Shown here: positions 35,395-44,156 of the stretch, one piece after another
How the letters are laid out: each line of letters starts with the position of its first letter
Numbering within the stretch: position 1 is the stretch's first letter
Position numbers and translations under genes: made by a program
Assembly: GCA_044432745.1 (NCBI GenBank)
Contig: JAWXUH010000007.1
Span: forward strand, 1-54,360
Reading direction: 5' to 3'
DNA: 54,360 bases
Source of the DNA: CAKOSP01 sp044432745
Lineage (GTDB): Bacteria > Bacillota_I > Bacilli_A > RF39 > UBA660
Notes under the pieces: generated by a model
Databases searched by the model: none
What the model was told of the DNA's origin: nothing
The model's input: the letters and a program-made list of their open reading frames with translations, nothing else

Positions 35395-37995
35395 TTACTT
35401 AATTTCTGGTGGTTTTCTATTTTCTATTTCTCTTTCTTTTTCTTTAATTTTATTAGCTGTTAATAGACTTGCTTTTTCAACACTATATACTTCTACGTCA
35501 TTACCATTACTATCTTGATATTTAAATCCATCTAAATATTTTTTCATATCATTATAGTTTAAATTTGAATTGTTCATGTCTGCCTGAGTTGTACCAATAG
35601 TTTCTGTATTTCTTTTCATATGACTTGACAAATCTTTTACTTGTTCTACTAAATCTGTTTGCAATTTTGTTGTTTTTTTGTATTTTTCTTCATTATCTTT
35701 TATTTCATTAATCATTTTTTCACCTGTCACGTGTCCTGTTATAGCTTTTTCCATTTGGTCTGTAAGTTCTTTCAGATCTTCTTTATATTGTTTTTGATGT
35801 TCTATAAAGCTTTCTTTATTTGTTATCTTACGTGTAGTACCGTCTGCATTTGCTACTATAATATGTTGTTCTTGTCCTGGAATTACTCTCCCACTACTAT
35901 CCTTTTGGGCAGGATGCAATTCGAAATTGTCAAACCCTTTTTCAAGAATTTTTTCATAATCTATTGATTCTTGAAAATTTTTATGAAATCCTGATTTAAA
36001 AGAATCACCAAAAATTGCACCAGCCAAATCATGACTAGACATAATTTCATCTTCTAATACACAAGATTTACCTGCATCTTTTATACCTTTCATTGTACTA
36101 ATAAAATGTGCCATTATTTGTTGTTCAGCTTTTAATTTTTCAACACTTTCATATGTATCGGTCCATTTAGAAGCGCCGATAACTAAATCCTTACCGATTC
36201 CTGCCACATGATTTACAAATGGTGATTTTGAAGTACCTTCTATTTGTCTTGCTTGATTTTTAGCATCTTTTGTAACTTTTTTATATTTTGCTACACTCAT
36301 TCCTTTATTAGCTGCTGCTCCAGCTTCTGAAACGTTTCTTGCTTTCATACCACCATTTTTTGCTGTATGCATAACACCTGCATTTATACCTGCTATTGTT
36401 GTACCTGCTCTTTTAACACTGTTTAAAACATTTGTTCTTTTACTGGCGTTCTCATCAAATTTTGGTCCTTTTTGGTAGTTTCTTATACCTTGTGTTATAC
36501 CAGCATATCCTAATGATCCTGCTGCAAATACACCACCTTCAGCTAGTTTATCTCTTAATCCTAGTTTAATTCCATCTGATTTAATTCCAGTTACTTCACT
36601 TACATATTTTGGTGCTTGTTTACAAAACGTAATTGCTCCAATTGTCATTATACTTTTTAGGAATACATTGCCTCCTACTGCGTCAATTGACGATAATGCG
36701 TATACAAAGAATGGCATAAAACTTATAATCAGCACTCTTATAAAGACTTCGAAATATACTGTTAAAATAATTTTTATCCAATTTTGCAATAACTTTTCAT
36801 TACTTGGCAATATGCTCAAAAATATAGGAATTGGTGCAATTATTTGATAAAACGCTAATTTAAATACCCTTACTGCAACATCAATTACAAAATTTAACAT
36901 TAAGTACACACTAAAAGCTATAGCTAACGTCGATAAAACTGGATAATAAATTATTTCATCGCCTATATTAGTTGAAAATGGAATAATATATTGAAACTCT
37001 CCATCAACTATTATATTTGTAATAACCTGTGACCATGTGTAATTTTTATCTGTTAATATTTCGTATACACCATTGTTTAAACTTGATACAAAGGACGCTA
37101 CTAGAGTTCCTCCTCCAGCTACTGCACCTGTTACTGCACAAGCTCCCGCTGTCCACATCAAAGCTGGCCATATCGTAGTCCAAGTGGTTCCTCCTGTAAA
37201 GAAACCACTTAATGCTGCTCCACCAACTACTATTGCACCTCCAGCACAACCTATTACAGAAGCACCTCCGGCTCCACCTAAATAATAATCTGCTAATTCT
37301 GGATTTACGGAATCTGGATCAATTCCCGGTTGAACACTCATAAATCCCTCTAATATAGATACTGCCATATAATTACCTACTTGACTTTGCACACCTATTT
37401 CAATATCTATTTCGTCAAGATCCATTACCATTACATTATCTCCAGCACAAGCGCCGGTTGCTTTGTAATCACTTACACTTGAAGCTAATATTTTTTTACA
37501 GGAACTAGTATTTGTTTCATCAATACATGAATCACATACATAATATAATTGACCATCTTCTTCATCTACAAATTTTACAGGAACTGTAGTTTCTACCGAT
37601 GCACTTCTTCCGTTAACTATGTTACTTATAACATTTCCTGATAGCACTGCATTTTGTAAACCATACAAAAATTGAAATGATATCGGAACTAAAAATACTG
37701 CTGTAAATGCTGTTACCACTCTTTTTAATATAGATATTCCATTCGCACCTTTTTTACTGTCTGGATCTATTATAGTTTGTAGTATTGAGTACGCTATCAT
37801 AAATAACGCTAATACACCTACTACAACATATATTCTATTCGTTACATCTTTATATAAATCATCTGTCAATATTATCATATTTGCTATTGTAAGATATATC
37901 GTATACAATTTCGAAAATCCCGAATACAAAAAAGCATCTATTGTTAATAAGATGTTAAAAAATACTGTATCTAATAAAGTTCCAAAAGGATTCAT
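35395..37995 (-). CDS. VirB6/TrbL-like polytopic channel protein with outer four-cysteine segment
   Basis: This is an 866-aa protein. Membrane helices lie near 12-40, 55-75 and 92-115. An outer segment (about 120-245) carries C154, C157, C166 (C-x2-C-x8-C) and C183. A Gly/Ala-rich helix pair (about 245-305) follows, then several helices between about 345 and 465. The C-terminal 390 residues are hydrophilic, with coiled-coil-like stretches, and probably cytoplasmic. This matches VirB6/TrbL-type core channel proteins of Gram-positive conjugation systems. The cysteine set mirrors the one in both VirB2-like proteins of this window. AGGAG precedes the ATG; it lies 14 bases after the pilin-like gene. 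Confidence 0.8.
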   Translation of the reverse strand: MNPFGTLLDTVFFNILLTIDAFLYSGFSKLYTIYLTIANMIILTDDLYKDVTNRIYVVVGVLALFMIAYSILQTIIDPDSKKGANGISILKRVVTAFTAVFLVPISFQFLYGLQNAVLSGNVISNIVNGRSASVETTVPVKFVDEEDGQLYYVCDSCIDETNTSSCKKILASSVSDYKATGACAGDNVMVMDLDEIDIEIGVQSQVGNYMAVSILEGFMSVQPGIDPDSVNPELADYYLGGAGGASVIGCAGGAIVVGGAALSGFFTGGTTWTTIWPALMWTAGACAVTGAVAGGGTLVASFVSSLNNGVYEILTDKNYTWSQVITNIIVDGEFQYIIPFSTNIGDEIIYYPVLSTLAIAFSVYLMLNFVIDVAVRVFKLAFYQIIAPIPIFLSILPSNEKLLQNWIKIILTVYFEVFIRVLIISFMPFFVYALSSIDAVGGNVFLKSIMTIGAITFCKQAPKYVSEVTGIKSDGIKLGLRDKLAEGGVFAAGSLGYAGITQGIRNYQKGPKFDENASKRTNVLNSVKRAGTTIAGINAGVMHTAKNGGMKARNVSEAGAAANKGMSVAKYKKVTKDAKNQARQIEGTSKSPFVNHVAGIGKDLVIGASKWTDTYESVEKLKAEQQIMAHFISTMKGIKDAGKSCVLEDEIMSSHDLAGAIFGDSFKSGFHKNFQESIDYEKILEKGFDNFELHPAQKDSSGRVIPGQEQHIIVANADGTTRKITNKESFIEHQKQYKEDLKELTDQMEKAITGHVTGEKMINEIKDNEEKYKKTTKLQTDLVEQVKDLSSHMKRNTETIGTTQADMNNSNLNYNDMKKYLDGFKYQDSNGNDVEVYSVEKASLLTANKIKEKEREIENRKPPEIK

Positions 37996-38009
37996 ATATA
38001 ATCACACTC

Positions 38010-38480
38010 CTAATTTACGGTTATTACTCTATCTGGTAAATTATTTATAGCTGTTGTACATGAACTACCATTTGGTTCTAATACACAATTATTACATACT
38101 ATAAAACTGTTTTTCGTATCTTCTGCGTCGCTTACTGCAGTTAATACTAAATTTATTATTGTAGGAACAAAAAATATAATTGCTCCTGCTGCAAATCTTT
38201 TTGCAAAATTAATTGTAGCTGCACCCATATCTTTAGTTTCACCACTAATAGTTATTTTAAATATTTCTATTCCTGATGTAATTATTATTATAAGTGGTAC
38301 TATAATTTTTATAACGAATATTGAATATCCTATTAATCTAAATGTTATAAGTACTTCCGATTGACATATATGTATTTCTTCAGCTGTAGTTGCATTTACA
38401 TTAAGCGTTGTCACTGTTAATAACATTATTAAAATTATTATAATATTTTTCATTTTTTTTATTTTTTTCATAATTTTCAC
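38010..38480 (-). CDS. VirB2/TrbC-like pilin, first gene of the T4SS-like locus
   Basis: This is a 156-aa protein with a signal peptide or signal anchor (about 11-30), TM1 (about 48-73) and TM2 (about 95-117). TM2 carries the AAGAIIFFVPTIINL motif shared with the paralogue at 26-373. Cysteines C39, C129, C132 and C141 repeat that paralogue's pattern. The longest frame starts at GTG (38480); a TATAAT at 38487-38492 puts the transcript start at or beside this codon, so the message may be leaderless. Later ATGs at codons 4 and 10 also lack a ribosome site. It heads the run pilin-VirB6-PrgI-TraC-like-VirB4. Confidence 0.75.
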   Translation of the reverse strand: MKIMKKIKKMKNIIIILIMLLTVTTLNVNATTAEEIHICQSEVLITFRLIGYSIFVIKIIVPLIIIITSGIEIFKITISGETKDMGAATINFAKRFAAGAIIFFVPTIINLVLTAVSDAEDTKNSFIVCNNCVLEPNGSSCTTAINNLPDRVITVN

Positions 38481-38598
38481 ATTTAAATTATATCATATAT
38501 ATAATATAAAAACTATTCTTTTTTTATTTTTTATTTTTTTCTTTAATTTTTTTTTAAAATATGGTATTATTTTATCTAGGGAAGAGGTGTTTATTTTT

Positions 38599-39621
38599 AT
38601 GGCAAAAAAGTTTTTTAACAAGAAAATTAATAGTAAAAAAAGAAATATTGTTAATTTTTGCATAATTATGGCGTGTGTGATTGGTATTATTGGGTGTTTT
38701 TTTATAACAAGGAGTTTTACTAGTAAAAACAGTTCGGAAGACGTGGTTGTGAAGATCCAAGAATCAATTAACATTGAAATAAATAGTTTTACGCCAAATA
38801 TAGATATTTTCTTTATAGAGTTATCTGGTATAGATGAAAACGATATAAATATTGATTATTCTACAATTGATTTTAATACTTTAGGTACTTATACTGTTGT
38901 TATTAATGTACTAGGAGAAGAAAGTACAGCAGAAGTTAATGTTGTCGATGTTACAAGACCTACATTAGAACTTAAAAATTTATATATTGAAGAAGGAGAT
39001 TCTTACAGCTTAGATGATTTTATTGTAAGTTGTACGGATAATTCAAACGAAGATTGTACTATATCTTATAAAACTGGTGCAGTCGATGATAATGATAAAG
39101 TTATAGATTATAGTTCCTATACTAAATCTGGTACTTATGATATTGTTATCTTAGCAACTGATCCTTCTGGTAATGATAATTACGTTACTACTAAATTATA
39201 TATATCAGGTGAGAATGATAGTGATACTCAAGAAGAAGAAGTTCCAACACCTTCATCTTGTAAATACGGAAGCGATTCTTACAACAATGAATATATACTT
39301 ACTTACGATGTTACAAATAACGGTTGTGCTTTAAGTTTAGATTCTTATCAAACTTCATCTGTTAAGGCTCCTATTGAAAACATAGCAGATTCCGAAGTTA
39401 CTAAATTAAAAACACAAATAGATGCTATTGCTGATTTAACTCCTGATATAGTTGTTAATAGAAGTATTATTGCTATATTAAATGACGAAGCGATCGGTTT
39501 CGTTGGTTATTCATTAAATATAGAAGTTACAAATAGCGAAGGTGAAATTATTGTTAGTTATTATGTATTAAAATCTGGAAGTAGATTATATACAAGTAAC
39601 CCATATAATTTACCAGAATAA
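38599..39621 (+). CDS. Membrane-anchored surface protein with Ig-like (DUF5011-type) repeats
   Basis: This is a 340-aa protein with a basic cytoplasmic N-terminus, one helix (about 17-38) and an extracellular part with two Ig-like repeats. Each ends in the 'GTYTVVINV' or 'GTYDIVILATDPSGN' pattern of DUF5011-type domains. The second repeat and the C-terminal domain have spaced cysteine pairs (CTDNSNEDC, and CKYGSD...NNGC), possible disulfides. ATG 38599 is chosen because AGAGGTG lies nine bases before it. It is transcribed away from the T4SS-like locus and shares a terminator with the thioredoxin-like gene. Confidence 0.75.
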   Translation: MAKKFFNKKINSKKRNIVNFCIIMACVIGIIGCFFITRSFTSKNSSEDVVVKIQESINIEINSFTPNIDIFFIELSGIDENDINIDYSTIDFNTLGTYTVVINVLGEESTAEVNVVDVTRPTLELKNLYIEEGDSYSLDDFIVSCTDNSNEDCTISYKTGAVDDNDKVIDYSSYTKSGTYDIVILATDPSGNDNYVTTKLYISGENDSDTQEEEVPTPSSCKYGSDSYNNEYILTYDVTNNGCALSLDSYQTSSVKAPIENIADSEVTKLKTQIDAIADLTPDIVVNRSIIAILNDEAIGFVGYSLNIEVTNSEGEIIVSYYVLKSGSRLYTSNPYNLPE

Positions 39622-39653
39622 AAAAATTAGAAGACATCTTCTAATTTTTTTTT
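39620..39653. terminator. Bidirectional terminator
   Basis: The inverted repeat AAAAAATTAGAAGA-CAT-TCTTCTAATTTTTT lies between the convergent Ig-like and thioredoxin-like genes. Confidence 0.85.
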
Positions 39654-40213
39654 GGACTAAATATTAAATATCCAATAGAACCTAGTAATACAACAAATAC
39701 TGCTGTTACTACTACATTATCACTTGAATTATCTTTAGCCTCTGCATTCCAGTAAGGTATACCCTTAGCTTCACATGCATCTTCTAAATCACCTAATTCG
39801 TAACCAGATACTCCTTTTGCATAATTACCTACAACGTCATAATAATCGTCATTAGTGTATTCTTCTAATGCTAATTCAATAACTGCTGTTTCACTATATC
39901 CAGCCATATGAGATTCACCTGCAACGAAATATGGTACTCCACCACTGTCTCCAAGCATTTCAGAAATATAACCATATAATGTTCCGTTTGAACCAGATTC
40001 AACATCTATTGTAACTATTTCAAAATAATCTTCATATTCATCTTCTAAATCATTAAATAATTCTAGTGCCATTTCGCAATATCCACACCCTGCTCTCCAA
40101 AACATGTACAGTTTTACTGGTTCACGATCTGTTAATTCAGGTTTATCCATTGCGTTAACATTTGTTGTAGTTAATAACATAATCATTAACATTACTAATA
40201 ATAGCTTTTTCAT
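39641..40213 (-). CDS. Membrane-anchored thioredoxin-fold protein (CGYC)
   Basis: This is a 190-aa extracytoplasmic oxidoreductase. A signal peptide (about 1-21) is followed by a thioredoxin fold with the active site AGCGYCEMA (C43 and C46) and the cis-proline segment GGVPYF. A C-terminal membrane helix lies at about 165-182. A further cysteine (EDACEAKG) lies in the C-terminal part. It could form or repair disulfides in exported proteins, several of which in this window carry paired cysteines, including the T4SS-like pilins 1.7 kb away. Start 40213 follows GGAGG by five bases; an upstream TTG in frame overlaps that site. Confidence 0.85.
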   Translation of the reverse strand: MKKLLLVMLMIMLLTTTNVNAMDKPELTDREPVKLYMFWRAGCGYCEMALELFNDLEDEYEDYFEIVTIDVESGSNGTLYGYISEMLGDSGGVPYFVAGESHMAGYSETAVIELALEEYTNDDYYDVVGNYAKGVSGYELGDLEDACEAKGIPYWNAEAKDNSSDNVVVTAVFVVLLGSIGYLIFSPKKN

Positions 40214-40257
40214 CTTTACCTCCAAAAAGATTATAACATACGTGTCTTTAGTTTACA

Positions 40258-40287
40258 AATAAAAAAGATAATCATAATTATCTTTCT
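40258..40287 (-). terminator. Terminator of the TetR-family gene
   Basis: AAAGATAAT-TATG-ATTATCTTT followed by T's on the minus strand, at the stop of the gene. Confidence 0.75.
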
Positions 40288-40834
40288 ATATTGCCAATCT
40301 TTGGTATATCTTTATTATTTTTTCCCTAATTTCGTTTCTTGTCATTTTCACTTCATTAGTAGCAACAAGAGTTGCCAAACCATTTGCATACAACCAAATA
40401 TCCATAAACAATTCTTTTGCTTCACCAAAGCTTCTTCCTTCTTTATTTACCATACTCACTATTGTAGCCTGATTCCACTTCTCATCTAATACTTCATCTA
40501 TGCTTTGCCATTTTAAATTATTAGATAAAAACAAACTTATAAATAAATTTTTATATTGTTGTGCAAATTCTACATATGAAATACTTATTGATAATAATGG
40601 ATTCTTATGATCTATATTTTCATTTACAAACTCATCATATAATTCATATATTTTTTTATCTGCATCTGCTTTAATTTCATCCATTGATTTATATATTCTA
40701 TACAATGGTTTTGTTGATACATCTAGCCTTTTTGCTAATTTTCTAATATTAAGATTTTCATAACCATCTTCTATTATTAATGTTACAACTTCACTTATGA
40801 TTTTAGTTTTTGTTAGTTCAATTATCGCTGGCAT
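40286..40834 (-). CDS. TetR-family transcriptional regulator
   Basis: This is a 182-aa protein. The N-terminal helix-turn-helix (about 8-55) reads 'IISEVVTLIIEDGYENLNIRKLAKRLDVSTKPLYRIYKSMDE' in segments typical of TetR, and a helical ligand-binding domain follows. The ATG at 40834 is preferred over one at 40846 because GGAGG lies between them. It lies upstream of the thioredoxin-like gene on the same strand but with its own terminator. Its ligand and targets are unknown. Confidence 0.88.
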   Translation of the reverse strand: MPAIIELTKTKIISEVVTLIIEDGYENLNIRKLAKRLDVSTKPLYRIYKSMDEIKADADKKIYELYDEFVNENIDHKNPLLSISISYVEFAQQYKNLFISLFLSNNLKWQSIDEVLDEKWNQATIVSMVNKEGRSFGEAKELFMDIWLYANGLATLVATNEVKMTRNEIREKIIKIYQRLAI

Positions 40835-40929
40835 TTTAACCTCCATCCTTTTACGTTTACTACTTAATTATAACAAGTTAAAAGTTTATTGTAAACAAAA
40901 AAAGGAGATTTTATATCTTTCTTTTTTTA

Positions 40930-41727
40930 TTAATATTTATCTAAAAAAGTTGTTTTTTTATCTTTTTCTTTGTATCCAAGAACTTGATCTATATTTATGT
41001 TTTCTGCACTTTTAAAAATATTCTTTTTAGCAAATTCATTATTAATATTTATTTTTTCAATTAACTCTTTTACTTCTGCCCTTTTAGAATTTTCTCTTTT
41101 TAAATTACAAGCGCAACCTATAAATTTTAAATTATTAAACTCACACCATTTTATTATTTCTTTTTCTTCTACTAAATATAGTGGTCTTATTAATTCCATT
41201 CCTTCAAAATTTTTACTCTTTAATTTTGGCAACATTGTTTCATATCTTCCATTATATAATACATTTAACATAGTGGTTTCTACAACATCATCATAATGAT
41301 GACCTAACGCTATCTTATTACATCCTAACTTTGAAGCATAATCATACAGATAACCTCTTCTCATTCTTGCACACAAATAACATGGTGATTTCTCATTTAA
41401 TTTATTTGCTACTTCAAATATATCAGTTTCAAATAATTTTAAATCTATTCCAAGTAATTTGGAGTTTTCTAATATTACTTTACTAGAATCTTTACTATAC
41501 CCTGGATCCATTGATATATATTCAATTTCAAAATCTATTTTCCCATGTTTTTTTATTTCTTCTAAACATTTAGCAAGCAAAAAAGAATCTTTTCCTCCAC
41601 TAATACATACTGCTACTTTATCTCCACTTTCTATAAGATTATAATCTGTAACAGCCTTTGTAAATTTTCTCCAAATTTCTTTTCTAAATTTTTTTATAAT
41701 ACTTTTTTCAATTTCTAACTTTTTCAT
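40930..41727 (-). CDS. TtcA-like PP-loop tRNA-thiolation ATPase
   Basis: This is a 265-aa member of the TtcA/TtuA group, which adenylates tRNA bases for sulfur insertion. It shows the PP-loop SGGKDS (about 44-49), the CxxC pair PCYLCARMRRG, 'IALGHHYDDVVET' and a third cysteine in FIGCACN. These three cysteines hold the 4Fe-4S cluster in this family. In E. coli TtcA makes 2-thiocytidine-32; the target here is inferred. The start lacks a clear ribosome site. Confidence 0.88.
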   Translation of the reverse strand: MKKLEIEKSIIKKFRKEIWRKFTKAVTDYNLIESGDKVAVCISGGKDSFLLAKCLEEIKKHGKIDFEIEYISMDPGYSKDSSKVILENSKLLGIDLKLFETDIFEVANKLNEKSPCYLCARMRRGYLYDYASKLGCNKIALGHHYDDVVETTMLNVLYNGRYETMLPKLKSKNFEGMELIRPLYLVEEKEIIKWCEFNNLKFIGCACNLKRENSKRAEVKELIEKININNEFAKKNIFKSAENINIDQVLGYKEKDKKTTFLDKY

Positions 41728-41762
41728 ATATAAATATTAACAGTAAAATGCTTTTTTTTCAA

Positions 41763-41790
41763 TAAAAAAACTGCATTTAGCAGCTTATTT
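41763..41790 (-). terminator. Terminator of pheT
   Basis: A short hairpin (CTGC-TAAAT-GCAG with flanking A-T pairs) is followed by seven T's on the minus strand, just after the pheT stop. Confidence 0.65.
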
Positions 41791-44156
41791 TATTTATCTC
41801 TTAATATTACACCACATTTTGTTGTAACAGTTTCTATTATTTTATTAAATACTTCCATTACTTCTTCTTCTGTTAAGGTTTTATCCTTGCTTGCAAATGT
41901 TAGAGAATATGCTATAGATTTTTCGTTTTCTTTTATACTATCCCCTACGTAATAATCAAAAACTTCTACATTAGTTAAAATCTTTCCTCCAGCTTTTTTA
42001 ATTACTTGTTCTACTTCTCCAGATTGCATATTTTTTTCCATTATAAACGCTATATCTTTTTTAATAGATGGATATTTACTAATTTCTTTATAACTCATTT
42101 TCGATGCTTTATTTTCTAATAATTTATCTAAATTTATTTCGAATACAAATACATCTTCTTTTGTTTCTTTAGGATGAAGTTTACCTATTATACCAATAGG
42201 TTTACCTTGCATAATTATGCTAGCACTTTGCTTAGGATGAAGTTCATTTGGTATGTTTTCATCTATTACAAAACTATATCTTCCAGCATATCCTAAATAG
42301 TCCATTAACTCTTCTACTATACCTTTTATTATATAAAAATCTACTTTAGTTTTATTAATATCTAAATAGTAATTACCACTCATTAAACATGCTAATTTAA
42401 GAGTTTCTCCGTATGCTTCTTTTTTATAAAAACCTTTTCCAAGTTCAAATAAAGATACATCTTTCATACTTCTTGCTTTATTATGATTGTATACTTCAAA
42501 TAATGAATATATCAAACTATATCTAAGTGTATTTCTTTCTAAACTCATAGGATCTGCTAATTTAACATGTTCAAATTCATCTTTAGTAAACTTCTTAACA
42601 GAATCTTCTGGCACTAACGTATAACTTAGACTTTCATTTAATCCAAATGATATCATCTTATTTTTTATTTCTCTTTTATTTTTATTATATTTACCTACAG
42701 ATGCACTTAAAGTTGGTAAGATTCCTACTATGTTATCTATCCCATATATTCTTCCTATTTCTTCAATAACATCTTCTTGAATTTTAATATCAGGTCTTCT
42801 TGTTGGAATAGTTACTATTACTTTGCTATCTTCTCCTTTAACACTAAATGCTAAAGAATTTAATATTTCTATTATTTCTTCTTTTTGAATATCCATTCCT
42901 AATACTTTTTTTATCTTTTCATAAGTAACTTCTATTACTTGTTCTACAACTTTGTTATTATTATATTCTACTAACTCCTCTACTATTTTAGCAGATGCGT
43001 ATTTTTCAAGTAAATGACAACTTCTTTCCATTGCCATATAAGTTCTTTTTGGATCAATTCCTTTTTCGAATCTATTAGAAGCTTCACTTCTTAATATCTT
43101 CTTACTTGTTTTTCTTATTTTAACACTGTCAAATATAGCTGACTCTATTACTATGTTTTTTGTATCATCGTTTACTTCAGTAGAATATCCACCCATAACT
43201 CCAGCTAAACCTATTGCTTCTTTTCCGTTAGTTATTACTATATCTTCTACAGATAAAACTCTTTCTTTTTCATCTAATGTTGTTAATTTTTCTTCTTCTT
43301 TTGCATTTCTTACTAATATTTCATTTCCTAAGTTATCTGCATCATAAAAGTGAAGTGGTTGCCCTGTTTCTAACATAACATAATTAGATATATCAACTAC
43401 ATTATTTATAGGTCTTATTCCTGAAGATATTAATCTTTCTTTTATAAATTTAGGTGACTCTTTTACTTCTATATCTGTAGCTTTTTTTACTAAAAATAAT
43501 GAACAATCATCTGTATTAACTGTTAATTTAAAATCTTTTTTGAATGTACTTGGTGTTTTTTCATAACTTAAATCTATATCTTTTACTTTTTCTTTATATA
43601 TAGCTCCTAGTTCATATGACATTCCTAATATACTTAATAAATCTCCTCTATTTGATGTTAATTCAAAATCTATTACCTCATCATTAAACCCTAAATATTC
43701 AAGCGGATCTTCTCCTACTATTGCATCTTCTTCTAATTCATATATTCCATCAGGATATGCATTTTTAACGTATTTATTTTCTATACCTAGTTCGCTTAAT
43801 GCACATAGCATACCACAAGATTTTTGACCTCTTATAGTCGATTCTTTTATTTCTATTTCTGGTAACATAGCTCCTACTTTAGCAACTATTACTTTTAAAC
43901 CTTCTCTACAATTAGGTGCTCCACAAACTATATCTAAAACTTCATCTTTTACATCAACTTTACATACTTTTAATTTATCTGAATCTGGATGTTTCTCGCA
44001 ACTTATTACTTTTCCAATAACTATGTTTGTTACATCTACTAGTTTTCCTGCATAATCATATTCATTTCCTACACTAGTCATATCATCTGCTATTTCATTT
44101 ATTTTTATTTTAGGTATTTTTACATACTCTTCTACAAATTTTCTACTTAATTTCAT
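41790..44156 (-). CDS. pheT: Phenylalanyl-tRNA synthetase beta subunit
   Basis: This is a 788-aa subunit that binds tRNA-Phe and edits misacylated product. It has the tRNA-binding (EMAP-like) domain (about 40-150), B3/B4 editing domain (about 210-365), B5 domain (about 400-475), catalytic-like core and the C-terminal anticodon-binding fold (about 695-788). The length is normal. Its start overlaps the pheS stop by one base (TAATG), so the two are co-translated under the T-box. Confidence 0.96.
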   Translation of the reverse strand: MKLSRKFVEEYVKIPKIKINEIADDMTSVGNEYDYAGKLVDVTNIVIGKVISCEKHPDSDKLKVCKVDVKDEVLDIVCGAPNCREGLKVIVAKVGAMLPEIEIKESTIRGQKSCGMLCALSELGIENKYVKNAYPDGIYELEEDAIVGEDPLEYLGFNDEVIDFELTSNRGDLLSILGMSYELGAIYKEKVKDIDLSYEKTPSTFKKDFKLTVNTDDCSLFLVKKATDIEVKESPKFIKERLISSGIRPINNVVDISNYVMLETGQPLHFYDADNLGNEILVRNAKEEEKLTTLDEKERVLSVEDIVITNGKEAIGLAGVMGGYSTEVNDDTKNIVIESAIFDSVKIRKTSKKILRSEASNRFEKGIDPKRTYMAMERSCHLLEKYASAKIVEELVEYNNNKVVEQVIEVTYEKIKKVLGMDIQKEEIIEILNSLAFSVKGEDSKVIVTIPTRRPDIKIQEDVIEEIGRIYGIDNIVGILPTLSASVGKYNKNKREIKNKMISFGLNESLSYTLVPEDSVKKFTKDEFEHVKLADPMSLERNTLRYSLIYSLFEVYNHNKARSMKDVSLFELGKGFYKKEAYGETLKLACLMSGNYYLDINKTKVDFYIIKGIVEELMDYLGYAGRYSFVIDENIPNELHPKQSASIIMQGKPIGIIGKLHPKETKEDVFVFEINLDKLLENKASKMSYKEISKYPSIKKDIAFIMEKNMQSGEVEQVIKKAGGKILTNVEVFDYYVGDSIKENEKSIAYSLTFASKDKTLTEEEVMEVFNKIIETVTTKCGVILRDK

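Noticed and set aside
27548..38480. Complete conjugative element
   Set aside because: Relaxase, integrase, origin of transfer and ends are not visible; only the secretion part is supported.
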